Source of the DNA: Aquiluna sp.
GTDB taxonomy: Bacteria; Actinomycetota; Actinomycetes; Actinomycetales; Microbacteriaceae
Length of the DNA stretch: 55,980 nucleotides
Assembly: GCA_017854485.1 (NCBI GenBank)
Contig: JAFMHN010000008.1
Location: 1-55,980, forward strand
Direction: 5' to 3'
Shown: piece after piece, positions 39,801-47,753 of the stretch
Layout: each line of letters starts with the position of its first letter
Position numbering within the stretch: position 1 is the first letter of the stretch
Made by a program: the position numbers and the translations under genes
Notes under the pieces: generated by a model
Databases searched by the model: none
What the model was told of the DNA's origin: nothing
The model's input: only the letters and a program-made list of their open reading frames with translations

Positions 39801-39895
39801 GAAGTATCGGTGTTTGAGATGGCCGCTTCTTGTTCTGGCGTGAGTTGGAATTTGCTCACAACCGAGAAAATCTCTTGCGCAGAATACTTAGGCAC
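36827..39895 (-). CDS. adnB: AdnB-like ATP-dependent helicase-nuclease subunit
   Basis: The 1022-residue protein joins a UvrD-like motor to a C-terminal RecB-family nuclease. Walker A GAGSGKT is at residues 40-46, DEYQDT in FVLLDEYQDTSGIQ, and VTRAGNQLLLTAS is motif VI. The nuclease motif EIVDWKSG lies near residues 944-951, with the upstream Asp in VVCKLDAVF, so it should be active. With AdnA it forms the actinobacterial end-resection machine that processes double-strand breaks, the counterpart of RecBCD/AddAB. It overlaps adnA by eight bases, matching the mycobacterial adnA-adnB operon. Confidence 0.9.
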   Translation of the reverse strand: MPKYSAQEIFSVVSKFQLTPEQEAAISNTDTSAPSLVIAGAGSGKTELMAVRTLFLVANQLATPSEILGLTFTRKAATELAVRVQQGLVKLRESSYWPEGLDQDFEPAKITTYNSFGNEIFRSLSLQVGYDADAVLMTEAGAISLAREIVTQAQVVDFPTLEVFDKSLDHLVSRVLAAASALTDNQCQPDTAIDYLETFVRSISALPQSDKGGAGTYAYHQAVIDDATSSILVFELAREFQRQKKLRGLVDFSDQVALALEALKQQNLQLPHRFVLLDEYQDTSGIQTMLLSKLFSGKPVMAVGDPNQAIYGWRGASSANLTGFRDDFGEGEVYSLSTSWRSGEAIVTAANRVSQDLNSDSGLAPVLLRAGKEAAGKVFALVSQDEVGESLAVASWLTERVTSESSAAVLFRSKQAMRQFAIALEDRGLTVEITGLSGLLEQPEVIDLISALRVVADPEAGADLMRILAGPKFRIGPRDIAKLHQFAKKLTKVRQEVTPALPITLVEALDEIRKPSSRQFAELSELGLERLIQASELFHLMRTQLSLSVTEFAWAMARELELDIELYAHKRSKLPLANLEGFIARVSDYEASSLRPSLQGLLGWLDYAVTSERFELPKTGAKLGVVQLMSVHAAKGLEWDHVVVAGLVKGSFPVESRDTKGWLQPGKLPHKLRQDCNYIPELAWEAASTQKDLKQAVDAFAAANRLKHDVEERRLAYVAVTRAGNQLLLTASYYKPGIQKARELAPYLTELVSEGLAELIEAVPEPLPANPLIDQTKKVTWPFDPLGEARPEQARAAQEVLDASPTLASQSVQLASIIEQAEKLRTQEQPEIPLRLSASRVVELLADPDNFRQMLTRPLPVPYSSAAEAGTEFHAALEKAFALESELDLDDWDSDQRALAENFENSRFASRQPVFVEQSLEFELGGTVVVCKLDAVFQNDSEFEIVDWKSGSSPASQEDVAKRAVQLALYRIGFARWQRLGIEKVKASFFFAEDGVEISPEVPSEAELAARLAELRTALRPL

Positions 39896-42782
39896 TGGTC
39901 ACCGCCCTAGCCAATAGGAGCTGACACTTCGCATCACCCTCACAGTGACCTGAGACTTCTGCTACGAATTGAGCTTGACCGATTTCTGCCTCGGCGCGCT
40001 CCAGTAGCTTTCTAATGACTGCTTCTGATTCACCTTCGAGTTTTGGCTGCTCCATCACCTTAAGCGATCCTCCCCCAACCGAGATGATGCGACCGCCGGC
40101 AACCTCTTCGCCAAAGACCTCTCTCAAACCAAGCTGATAAAGCGCTAGCTGACGGTGTTCTTGAACATCCTTTGCGCTGGGGGTCTTTCCAGTTTTTAAA
40201 TCCGCGGCAATCAGACCGGATTCGGCTCTCTCAACCCGGTCGATTTTGCCCGCAACCACCAATTTTCCGAGGCTGATTTCAAAGCCCTGCTCGCTGGCAA
40301 CTAGTTCGGCAGGTCGATCAAGGTACTCAGAAATCAAACCCAGCATCTTGACTGCTCTTCGATGTGCCGAGCGATTGAGCCATTCAGCATCGAAGCTGAG
40401 CGTGTGCCAATTCGACTCCACGAACTCACTGAGTTGAGCATGGGTTAGAGAGACTTCCATGGCCGCATGCAACAGGGTTCCGATTGATGCCTCGAAGCTC
40501 GAACCGTCACCACCGAAGGTATTGATGAACCAATGCAGCGGGCACTTTTCAAATGCCTCCAGCTTGGATGCACTGAGCCTGAGTGATTCATCGTCTTGAA
40601 CGACATCTTCAGATGTTGATGGCTCCAGCAACCCCTGCCAATTACTTGGGTGGGCGCCACTTGCCCCGATCAAAGCAAGAGCTGCAAGCAGCGGAGCTGC
40701 CTGACTGTCGCCCTGAATCAATTCGGAGCGAAGCTTTCCAACCAGGCGCCTTGGATCAAACTCGATGTTTACCTCGGTCTGCTTTCCGTTGGCTCGCAAA
40801 ATCTGCAAAAACTGCGATGGCTGTTCATCGGATGCCTCCATTGCCGAGAGGACTAGTTTGCTTCGGGTGACCCCAAGACTCTTATAGAAAAGCCTGAGCT
40901 CATCTGCCAGTTCTGCTCTGGTTGGTCCGGTTGGACTCTCGGACCTGCCTGCCAAGAATGACTGTAGTGAGGCTGCTCCCAGCATTGAATTTCTAGGTTT
41001 CAGGTTTGGCCAAATGCCCTCTTGCAACCGAGGAATCGCCACCACCTGAAACTGGCTTCCTGCCAATTGAGATGGAGTTGCAAGAACTACGGCATCTCTG
41101 GCGGCGATGCCGGCCAGGGAGTCCTGAACTACCTGGGCGGCAAGTTGCTCTTGAACAAACTCTGCCGGTGTTCCCAGCTGCTGCTGGTCAAACCGAATGG
41201 CGGCGGCGAACAACTCCAGAATCGCGTCGATATCCCTATTGGCGGCCAAGGCGACCTCGGAGGAACCGGCAGCCAACTCCTGCAGCTTGCTTGACGGGGC
41301 CAAGCTCCAGACTGCGCTAACGAATGCATATGAGCCAAGGCCTCGTTTGGTCCTGAGTTCTTGCAAAAGCTCAATCGCCTTGTTCAGACTGCGAATTTCA
41401 GGGGTATCTAAATCAATTGGATCATCAAACAAACTTTGGAGAACCTGGGCTCTGCTCAGAGCCTGGAACTGTTCAAGCTGGGCAAGTTGCCGAAAAAGCC
41501 TGCGCTGTTGAATCACAGACAGTCCAATTAGTCGCGACCCCAGCAGCTGCAGGACCAAGTCTTGGTCGGACTCACCGAAGGCCAGTTGCCCAAACTCAAG
41601 AACTGCTCTCGCAGCCGGCTGCTGGCTCAAGGGTCGCTGAACTCCCAGGATGCGAACCGGGATGTTTCGGGCAGACAGATCACTAGCGAGCTGATCGAGC
41701 TGCACTCTGGTCCTAGCCACCACGCACATTTGCGACCAGGGTAGATCCGCCTGAACTCGGCTGATTCGAAGTTCACTGGCAATGTAGTCGGATTCGGAAA
41801 TTTGGTTATCAAATAGCGCGAACTCGGCTTGCTCCCCTGGCTCAATCGGCAGGGGTCGATGCGCAAGTGCGAGGGAGGTCGGAATCCGCTGCACAATTTT
41901 GGACATTAGATTCACGACAGACCGCGGTTGCGGCAGCTGGTCCTCGAGATAAATCTGGACTAGCTCCGGCCGGTTTTTCATAAAGAAATCAACAAAGGCA
42001 CCTGCGGAGGCGCGGAACCCCATGGTGGCCGAATCAGGGTCACCAACCACTATCAGTTGCGCCTGGCTTGCGATTCTCGAAACAAGCTCTAGGCCTGCCA
42101 GGGATATGTCCTGAGCATCATCTAGGAGCAGCACCCTTGGTGGCTTGAGGGCATCGGTCAAAGCTGCTGCACGAACAACTAGCTGAGATGCGTCTACCTG
42201 ACAAGCTCGCTCCAGCTCGTCTAGATAGGCCGGATAGAGGTCCAAGGCTGCGGCCCAATTAGCGCTGGGCCACTGTCGCTGCAGGGCAGTGAGGCCGGCA
42301 GCATCGATGTTGTTTTCAACCAGAACCGAGAATAAGTCTCTGAGCTCTGAGTGAAAACCCGACAAGGAATAGGTCAGAGAGTCAACTCCCCAACTTTTTG
42401 TCAGAGATTTTTCCTCCGCTGCCGTTATCAAGCTAGCGATGAGCGATTGCTGCTTTGCGCCAGACAACAGCTTGATCTCGGGATTCTCGGCAGTCAAAAT
42501 TTCAAAGGCGTAGGAGGTGATGGATCTGGCTCTGGGCCCGGTGCTTACCTGACTCGAGGCAAGTGCCAGCTGATCCCGCAGCATTGCCGCCTGGGCACGC
42601 TGCGGAGTAAGCACCAAAATTTCCTCGGGAGCATAACCAAGTGATTCGTACTCAGCCACCAAATTCAAAATGAAACCGGTTTTACCGCTGCCGGGAGCAC
42701 CTATGACAAGCGCGTCGCCTCTTTGAATTTTTGGCAGCAGTCGCCCGCTGTTAGCAACGCTGGATCCGGAAGAATTCATCAC
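39888..42782 (-). CDS. adnA: AdnA-like ATP-dependent helicase-nuclease subunit
   Basis: The 964-residue partner of AdnB has Walker A GAPGSGKT at residues 28-35, Walker B LLLDDAQDISLAG, and a C-terminal RecB-type nuclease domain with the upstream Asp in GKIDRVE and the motif DLKTGK at 861-866. Three C-terminal-half cysteines (FEKCPLHWF, GHCEGDAKC) are too few for the 4Fe-4S staple of AddB. The start is GTG at 42782, with a TANNNT hexamer ending six bases before it. It is first gene of the adnA-adnB pair. Confidence 0.87.
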   Translation of the reverse strand: MMNSSGSSVANSGRLLPKIQRGDALVIGAPGSGKTGFILNLVAEYESLGYAPEEILVLTPQRAQAAMLRDQLALASSQVSTGPRARSITSYAFEILTAENPEIKLLSGAKQQSLIASLITAAEEKSLTKSWGVDSLTYSLSGFHSELRDLFSVLVENNIDAAGLTALQRQWPSANWAAALDLYPAYLDELERACQVDASQLVVRAAALTDALKPPRVLLLDDAQDISLAGLELVSRIASQAQLIVVGDPDSATMGFRASAGAFVDFFMKNRPELVQIYLEDQLPQPRSVVNLMSKIVQRIPTSLALAHRPLPIEPGEQAEFALFDNQISESDYIASELRISRVQADLPWSQMCVVARTRVQLDQLASDLSARNIPVRILGVQRPLSQQPAARAVLEFGQLAFGESDQDLVLQLLGSRLIGLSVIQQRRLFRQLAQLEQFQALSRAQVLQSLFDDPIDLDTPEIRSLNKAIELLQELRTKRGLGSYAFVSAVWSLAPSSKLQELAAGSSEVALAANRDIDAILELFAAAIRFDQQQLGTPAEFVQEQLAAQVVQDSLAGIAARDAVVLATPSQLAGSQFQVVAIPRLQEGIWPNLKPRNSMLGAASLQSFLAGRSESPTGPTRAELADELRLFYKSLGVTRSKLVLSAMEASDEQPSQFLQILRANGKQTEVNIEFDPRRLVGKLRSELIQGDSQAAPLLAALALIGASGAHPSNWQGLLEPSTSEDVVQDDESLRLSASKLEAFEKCPLHWFINTFGGDGSSFEASIGTLLHAAMEVSLTHAQLSEFVESNWHTLSFDAEWLNRSAHRRAVKMLGLISEYLDRPAELVASEQGFEISLGKLVVAGKIDRVERAESGLIAADLKTGKTPSAKDVQEHRQLALYQLGLREVFGEEVAGGRIISVGGGSLKVMEQPKLEGESEAVIRKLLERAEAEIGQAQFVAEVSGHCEGDAKCQLLLARAVTSA

Positions 42783-42788
42783 GCTAAC

Positions 42789-42794
42789 AATCTA
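42789..42794 (-). promoter_or_regulatory. -10 hexamer of adnA, leaderless start
   Basis: TAGATT on the minus strand is followed by six bases and then the GTG of adnA. No ribosome site is present. Confidence 0.6.
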
Positions 42795-42849
42795 TTTGGC
42801 ACAAAGGACTTTTTTCTTGCCGTAACCTTATTATTCGATAAGGAGTCAC

Positions 42850-43074
42850 ATGGACGTCACAATTGGAATCAAGGACAATGCCCGCGACATCAGCTTCCAG
42901 TCGAGCGACAGCTCGAAGGATTTGATCTCTCAGGTAAAAAAGGCGATTGAAGGCAACGAGCCGGTAATTGAGCTCAGTGATGACAAGGGTCGAACCATCA
43001 TGGTTCCAACCTCATCAATTGCATACGTCGAGATCGGCGCCGAGGAAACTCGCAGAGTAGGATTCCTGGCCTAA
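42850..43074 (+). CDS. DUF3107 family protein
   Basis: This 74-residue soluble protein (DVTIGIKDNARDISFQSS, then VPTSSIAYVEIG) fits the actinobacterial DUF3107 family, found near rhlE in mycobacteria. Function is unknown. A strong AAGGAG lies four bases before the ATG, unlike the divergent leaderless adnA. Its stop overlaps the next start by one base (TAATG). Confidence 0.82.
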   Translation: MDVTIGIKDNARDISFQSSDSSKDLISQVKKAIEGNEPVIELSDDKGRTIMVPTSSIAYVEIGAEETRRVGFLA

Positions 43075-43376
43075 TGGAGATCCTAATCATTGTGGCTTAC
43101 GCCGGCATCTTGGCCATGGTTGCCCCCTTTGTACTTCCAAAGTCGGACTTTTACGGGAAATTGGTCCCAGCAAGCATTGCGCTCAGCTCTGGAAGCTTCG
43201 TGTGGCTAGTCCTAACCTGGTTGGGATTCAGCTATTCAAGTCCCTGGATTTGGTTCATCGCAATGTTGGTAATGCCAGTTGCAACTTGGTTTGGAACCGG
43301 CTACCTATCAAAAACTCGCGAGGCTGCCGAAGCCAGCAAGCTTGCCGAAATTCGACTACGCGGTAAGACCCAGTAG
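43074..43376 (+). CDS. Small membrane protein, function unknown
   Basis: The 100-residue protein has three hydrophobic helices (about residues 2-21, 32-51 and 57-77) and a charged cytoplasmic-type tail (KTREAAEASKLAEIRLRGK). It is translationally coupled to DUF3107 by a one-base overlap. I recognise no family. The 3' end overlaps the convergent ferritin-like gene by 21 bases. Confidence 0.7.
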   Translation: MEILIIVAYAGILAMVAPFVLPKSDFYGKLVPASIALSSGSFVWLVLTWLGFSYSSPWIWFIAMLVMPVATWFGTGYLSKTREAAEASKLAEIRLRGKTQ

Positions 43377-44114
43377 GTCCATTCTCACCGTGTGCTGAGC
43401 TATTAGCTCAGAGGTAAATGGCTCCAGAATTTTAAATTGCTCTCTTGCTAGAGCGACCGTTTCGGTTGGCACAGTTGGCGGCATTACCCGGGTCAAGTCA
43501 ACCGAGTCTCTAATCTCAAGCAGCGCATCTGCCACAATCATCCGACCGAATAGGGCAAGCCTTGGCCCAAGGATTGGGTCCGAGGCGATTCCAGCAGCGA
43601 GTTCCTGGGCGCAGAACTTTTCAAGCTCCGAAGAGCCGATCAACTGCTCAACTTTGATTCGCTTGGCTGGGGGAAGTCCCTTCGCGACTCTGGCCGCACC
43701 ATCCTGAAGTATTCCAAATACGACATAGATTCTTATCAAGTCTTCATACCAGTCAGCACCCTCGGTGCGGATAACCAGTTGATCTAGTCGCTCTCGGATG
43801 TCAGCTCGAAGGTCCATCTGACTGTCACCAGAGCGAATCAAGATCGCTTCCAGCTGCTTGGAGCGGTCTCGATAGCTAGCGGCTAGCGCCTGCTGAGCCT
43901 TTGACTGACTTAGCAGAGGCGCTTTCTGTGAATCCTGCTCCAGCAAATCAGAGATGACTAGCGCAAGTTGAGAAAGTGTAGCGATGTAGATATCGGCTGA
44001 GGGGGTAAGCTTAGAAGCGTTAAGTTGGATTTGACTGCGACCCGAGGTCGCGTCTCTGGAAGGAAGCGCAAGCTTCTGCGAAACCTTACGCATTCTTCGA
44101 AACCAATCCAACAC
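43356..44114 (-). CDS. Ferritin-like (MiaE_2-type) fold protein, iron ligands not seen
   Basis: The 252-residue, mostly helical protein sits between DUF3107 and the DEAD-box helicase, where actinobacteria usually carry a ferritin-like protein annotated near tRNA hydroxylase MiaE (Rv3210c in my recollection). Helices such as YIATLSQLALVISDLLEQD and DWYEDLIRIYVVFGILQDGAARVA fit that layout. A di-iron centre needs E-x-x-H pairs; the whole protein has a single His (near the C-terminus) and no ExxH, so it is probably not an active di-iron enzyme. The assignment rests largely on position. The start is GTG with a TANNNT hexamer six bases upstream. Confidence 0.5.
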   Translation of the reverse strand: MLDWFRRMRKVSQKLALPSRDATSGRSQIQLNASKLTPSADIYIATLSQLALVISDLLEQDSQKAPLLSQSKAQQALAASYRDRSKQLEAILIRSGDSQMDLRADIRERLDQLVIRTEGADWYEDLIRIYVVFGILQDGAARVAKGLPPAKRIKVEQLIGSSELEKFCAQELAAGIASDPILGPRLALFGRMIVADALLEIRDSVDLTRVMPPTVPTETVALAREQFKILEPFTSELIAQHTVRMDLLGLTA

Positions 44115-44120
44115 CTTGCA

Positions 44121-44126
44121 AGCTTA
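44121..44126 (-). promoter_or_regulatory. -10 hexamer of the ferritin-like gene, leaderless start
   Basis: TAAGCT on the minus strand is followed by six bases and then the GTG at 44114. Confidence 0.55.
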
Positions 44127-44179
44127 TAGCTCAGCTTGCACAGAAAGAAAACCTTGAGCTTAAACATACGGAGATTTTT

Positions 44180-45499
44180 TTGAGTTTTAAATCACTTGGC
44201 ATCGACACAGACATCTGTGATGCCTTAGATTCCAAGGGCATCACCAGCCCATTCCCGATTCAAGAGCAAGCTATTCCAGTTGCGTTATCTGGTTCCGACG
44301 TTATTGGCCAGGCCAAAACCGGAACTGGCAAGACGCTTGGCTTTGGCTTGCCGCTTATTCAGGCCCTAGGTGAGAACCCTCCCAAGGGCGTGCAGGCACT
44401 GGTTGTCGTGCCAACCAGAGAGCTGGCCCTTCAGGTGTCAGAGGACCTAATTATGGCAACCGCCAACCGACCAACAACCGTTGTCGCCATCTATGGTGGC
44501 AAAGCCTATGAGGGTCAGGTAGCTGCTCTTGAGGGTGGTGCACAGATTGTGGTGGGAACACCTGGTCGATTGCTGGATCTTGCCAAGCAAAAACTGATGG
44601 ACCTTTCCAAAGTGACCTTCATGGTTTTGGACGAGGCCGACGAAATGCTTGACCTTGGCTTTTTGCCTGATGTAGAGAAGCTGTTCTCTCTAACACCTCC
44701 GCAGCGCCAGACCATGTTGTTCTCAGCAACCATGCCCTCGCAGATTTTGAGCCTGGCAAGGCGTTACCAAAACCGCCCTATCCACATTCGGGTCAGTGAT
44801 CCGGACGAAGGAAAGACCAAGGCGGACATCAAGCAGTTTGTTTACCGAGCGCACTCGCTTGACAAGGATGAGGTCGTTGGTCGCATCCTGCAGGCCGAGG
44901 GCCGCGGCAAGACTGTGATTTTCGTTAGAACCAAGCGGGCTTCAGCCAAGCTAGCCGAAGAGCTAATTGACCGCGGCTTCAATGCTGCTCCGCTACATGG
45001 AGACATGTCGCAGGACGCCCGCGAACGCTCGATGAGCGCTTTCAGAGAGGGCAAGAAAGAGATCTTGGTTGCAACCGAAGTTGCCGCCAGAGGAATTGAC
45101 GTGGACGACGTGACGCACGTCATCAACTATTCGGTGCCAGAGGACGAGAAGGCCTACCTGCACCGCATCGGAAGAACTGGCCGTGCCGGTAAATTGGGTG
45201 TCGCCGTTACCTTCGTTGACTGGGATGACCTTGCTCGCTGGGTTCACATCAACCGCGAGTTGGACCTGGGAGTGCCGGAGCCGACCGAAACATATTCCAA
45301 CTCCGATCACCTCTACGCCGAACTGGGAATCGCTCCGGGCACAAAGGGCAGAATTGGCCGTGCGCCAACCCAGAAGTCGACCCAACCTCAGCGACAGGGA
45401 AACCGTTCACAGCCTCAGGCTAAGGCCGAGGCGGCAAGACCACCGAGGAACCGTAACCGCAATCGAAACTACAAGGGAGCTTCGAAACCAGAAGCCTGA
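44180..45499 (+). CDS. rhlE: DEAD-box ATP-dependent RNA helicase (RhlE type)
   Basis: The 439-residue helicase has the Q motif FPIQEQAIPVAL, Walker A AKTGTGKT, DEAD in FMVLDEADEMLDLG, SAT in LFSATMPSQ and HRIGRTGRAG. The C-terminus is a basic Arg/Asn-rich tail (PPRNRNRNRNYKG), likely for RNA binding. It should unwind structured RNA in ribosome assembly or mRNA decay. The start is TTG with GGAG six bases upstream. Its 3' end overlaps the PHP gene by 31 bases. Confidence 0.93.
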   Translation: MSFKSLGIDTDICDALDSKGITSPFPIQEQAIPVALSGSDVIGQAKTGTGKTLGFGLPLIQALGENPPKGVQALVVVPTRELALQVSEDLIMATANRPTTVVAIYGGKAYEGQVAALEGGAQIVVGTPGRLLDLAKQKLMDLSKVTFMVLDEADEMLDLGFLPDVEKLFSLTPPQRQTMLFSATMPSQILSLARRYQNRPIHIRVSDPDEGKTKADIKQFVYRAHSLDKDEVVGRILQAEGRGKTVIFVRTKRASAKLAEELIDRGFNAAPLHGDMSQDARERSMSAFREGKKEILVATEVAARGIDVDDVTHVINYSVPEDEKAYLHRIGRTGRAGKLGVAVTFVDWDDLARWVHINRELDLGVPEPTETYSNSDHLYAELGIAPGTKGRIGRAPTQKSTQPQRQGNRSQPQAKAEAARPPRNRNRNRNYKGASKPEA

Positions 45500-46338
45500 T
45501 CCAAAATTCGCTGAAGCATTTCGGGCGAAGTTTGGTTCTCCCCCAGTAAGTTATCTTTCCCACCAACCCCGTGGTAGTCGCTAGAACCAGTGACGATTAG
45601 CTGGTGCTTGAGGGCCACATTTCTCAGCCAGTCCTTGGCTCGAGCCGGCACCGCTCTATGGTTGACCTCTATGCCATCAAGACCTGCTCGAATCAGTCCA
45701 CCAAAGAACTCTGCCGGCAGATCCGAAAACGAGGCGCCGGCTGGAAAGTCAATCAGAGGATGGGCGATCACTGATACTCCCCCGGCTTTACGAATCAGTT
45801 CAATCGCACGTTCGGTTGGCATCGCATGATCTGAAACGTAATAGCGGGACTTGGAGTGAAGAATTGACGTGAAGGCGTCTGACCTGGTCGGAACAACCCC
45901 AAGGGTCACCAGGGCATCTGCAATCGCTGGCCTTCCAACAGTCGACCCTTCGGGCAACTCCGCAAGCACTTGCTCCCAGTCAATCGGGTAATCCTCGGCC
46001 AGCAGGTCGACCATCTTTTGTGCCCGACTGATCCTGGAATTCCTGGTTTTCTCGAGCTCGGCAGTTAGTTCGGCGTGGGTGGGGTCCGGCAGATACGCAA
46101 GTATGTGGACACTGATTGAGCGGTCTTTGTCAACCTGCTGCCTAGTTGAAACCTCGATACCAGGAATGATCCGAACGCCGTTTCTACGACCGGCCAAAAT
46201 GGCCTCATCCCAACCGGACGTGGTGTCGTGATCGGTAATTGCCAGCACGCTAACCCCTGCAGCCTTTGCGTTCTCAACCAACTCCGTCGGCGAATCTTTG
46301 CCGTCGGAACGATTTGAATGTGCATGAAGGTCTATCAC
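45469..46338 (-). CDS. PHP domain metal-dependent phosphoesterase (TrpH/RNase AM-like)
   Basis: The 289-residue protein begins right at the metal motif (IDLHAHSNRSDG) and contains AITDHDTTSGW, IPGIEVS and, at the C-terminus, TGSSDYHGVG, the ligand set of PHP phosphoesterases. Relatives remove nucleotides from 3',5'-bisphosphates or trim RNA 5' ends. I chose the GTG at 46338: it places the PHP motif at the N-terminus, as usual, and a TANNNT hexamer ends six bases before it; the upstream in-frame ATG would add 19 unlikely residues overlapping pepP. Confidence 0.85.
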   Translation of the reverse strand: MIDLHAHSNRSDGKDSPTELVENAKAAGVSVLAITDHDTTSGWDEAILAGRRNGVRIIPGIEVSTRQQVDKDRSISVHILAYLPDPTHAELTAELEKTRNSRISRAQKMVDLLAEDYPIDWEQVLAELPEGSTVGRPAIADALVTLGVVPTRSDAFTSILHSKSRYYVSDHAMPTERAIELIRKAGGVSVIAHPLIDFPAGASFSDLPAEFFGGLIRAGLDGIEVNHRAVPARAKDWLRNVALKHQLIVTGSSDYHGVGGKDNLLGENQTSPEMLQRILDQASGFEAPL

Positions 46339-46344
46339 AGGAGC

Positions 46345-46350
46345 AGAATA
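46345..46350 (-). promoter_or_regulatory. -10 hexamer of the PHP gene, leaderless start
   Basis: TATTCT on the minus strand is followed by six bases and then the GTG at 46338. It lies in the 17-base gap between the divergent starts of this gene and pepP. Confidence 0.6.
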
Positions 46351-46355
46351 GTCGC

Positions 46356-47753
46356 ATGACAAAGAAATCTCAGCCGACCAACCGCTCTCGGACACCTTCC
46401 TCGGAAAAGTTCATGGAGTTTGTCGGCAGCAATTGGGGCGAATTTGATGCGCTCGAGCTAACCCGCTGGCCAGTGGCCGACTTCACTAAAGCAAGGCGCG
46501 AAACAATAGCTAGCGAATTCCCTGGGAAGGTTCTGATCTTTGAGGCCTCGGAGCCCAGGGTCCGCTCTAACGACAGCGATTACCGGTACCGTCCGGACTC
46601 CGCGTTTGTCTATTTCACCGGCTGGGGCAGCCAAAGTGTTCCAGGTTCCGCACTTGTGATTGACGCCAGGGGCCAGGTGCCTGAATCAACTCTGTACTTG
46701 CGACCAACCGCCGGAAAAAATAGTGATGAGTTTTTTGCGAACCCCGCAATTGGTGAATTCTGGGTTGGTCAACGCCCAAGTCTGGGCCAAATTGAGACTC
46801 AACTTGGTATCAAAACTCGCGACATCGCGGAGTTCGAAACTGATGCCAAGTCCTGGGAAGCGATTTTGGATAAAGACAGCGAAGATCTAATGCAAAAAGC
46901 ATCTGAGATTCGGTTCATCAAGGACGACCACGAGATTGCCGAACTTAAAAAAGCTGTGGCAGTAACCGTTTCGGGGTTTGCCGAGGTAGCAAGGGCGATC
47001 CCGCGGGCAACCCGTCAACCACGGGGTGAGCGAGTGGTTGAAACCGCATTCTTCTCGGTTGCCAGGCAGCACGCCTACGATCTGGGATACGACACCATTG
47101 CCGCCAGCGGCAAAAATGCCTGCATCCTGCACTGGACCAGAAACGATGGTGACGTCAAGTCAGGTGACCTGATTCTGGTTGATGCTGGAGCGGAGGTCGA
47201 TTCTCTCTACACGGCGGACGTGACAAGAACCATTCCGGTTAGTGGCAAGTTTTCCAAAGAACAACTTTTTGTTTATGAGGCAGTACTGGAGGCAGCAGAT
47301 GCTGCCTTTGCAGCAGTAAAACCTGGAGCACTGTTCCGCGATGTCCACAACGCCGCGATTGCCGTGATTGCCCAAAAGGTATCGGAGTTGGGTCTTATCC
47401 CAGTCACTCCCGAGGAAGCGCTTGATCCGGAGAACCAGCACCACCGCCGCTACATGGTCCATGGCACCAGCCACCACCTCGGTCTAGATGTCCACGACTG
47501 CGCCAAAGCCAGGCGTGAGATGTATCAGGACGGTGTGCTGGAGCCTGGAATGGTGTTCACGATTGAACCCGGCCTTTACTTCCACGAAAATGACCTGCTC
47601 GTGCCAGAGGCCTACCGAGGCATTGGCGTGAGGATCGAGGACGACGTGCTGGTAACCGAAACCGGTTACGAAAACCTAAGTGCGGGACTGCCGAGAACTG
47701 CCAGTGGCATTGAAGACTGGTTTAGCCAAGCACTACTCGGAGGAGATGGCTAG
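46356..47753 (+). CDS. pepP: Xaa-Pro aminopeptidase (aminopeptidase P)
   Basis: The 465-residue metallopeptidase removes N-terminal residues before proline. The M24 fold ligands are in LILVDAGAEVDSLYTADVTRT (two Asp), HGTSHHLGLDVHD (His), FTIEPGLYF (Glu) and GVRIEDDVLVT (Glu). The N-terminal part (about residues 20-180) is the non-catalytic AMP_N domain. The ATG at 46356 has AGGAG about 12 bases upstream, farther than normal, and no leaderless hexamer; its promoter must lie within the divergent PHP gene. Confidence 0.92.
   Translation: MTKKSQPTNRSRTPSSEKFMEFVGSNWGEFDALELTRWPVADFTKARRETIASEFPGKVLIFEASEPRVRSNDSDYRYRPDSAFVYFTGWGSQSVPGSALVIDARGQVPESTLYLRPTAGKNSDEFFANPAIGEFWVGQRPSLGQIETQLGIKTRDIAEFETDAKSWEAILDKDSEDLMQKASEIRFIKDDHEIAELKKAVAVTVSGFAEVARAIPRATRQPRGERVVETAFFSVARQHAYDLGYDTIAASGKNACILHWTRNDGDVKSGDLILVDAGAEVDSLYTADVTRTIPVSGKFSKEQLFVYEAVLEAADAAFAAVKPGALFRDVHNAAIAVIAQKVSELGLIPVTPEEALDPENQHHRRYMVHGTSHHLGLDVHDCAKARREMYQDGVLEPGMVFTIEPGLYFHENDLLVPEAYRGIGVRIEDDVLVTETGYENLSAGLPRTASGIEDWFSQALLGGDG

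Noticed and set aside
39888-42782. AddB-type 4Fe-4S cluster in AdnA
   Set aside because: Only three cysteines were found in the relevant C-terminal part and their spacing does not match the four-Cys staple.
27695-45499. Phage-defence island built on the helicase-nuclease and E1-like genes
   Set aside because: The genes match a chromosomal order I recall across Actinobacteria, no mobile or integrase genes are present, and composition does not differ from the neighbours by eye.
46339-46395. Upstream in-frame ATG as start of the PHP gene
   Set aside because: It would add 19 residues before the metal motif and overlap pepP; the GTG at 46338 has the leaderless -10 signal and puts the motif at the N-terminus.
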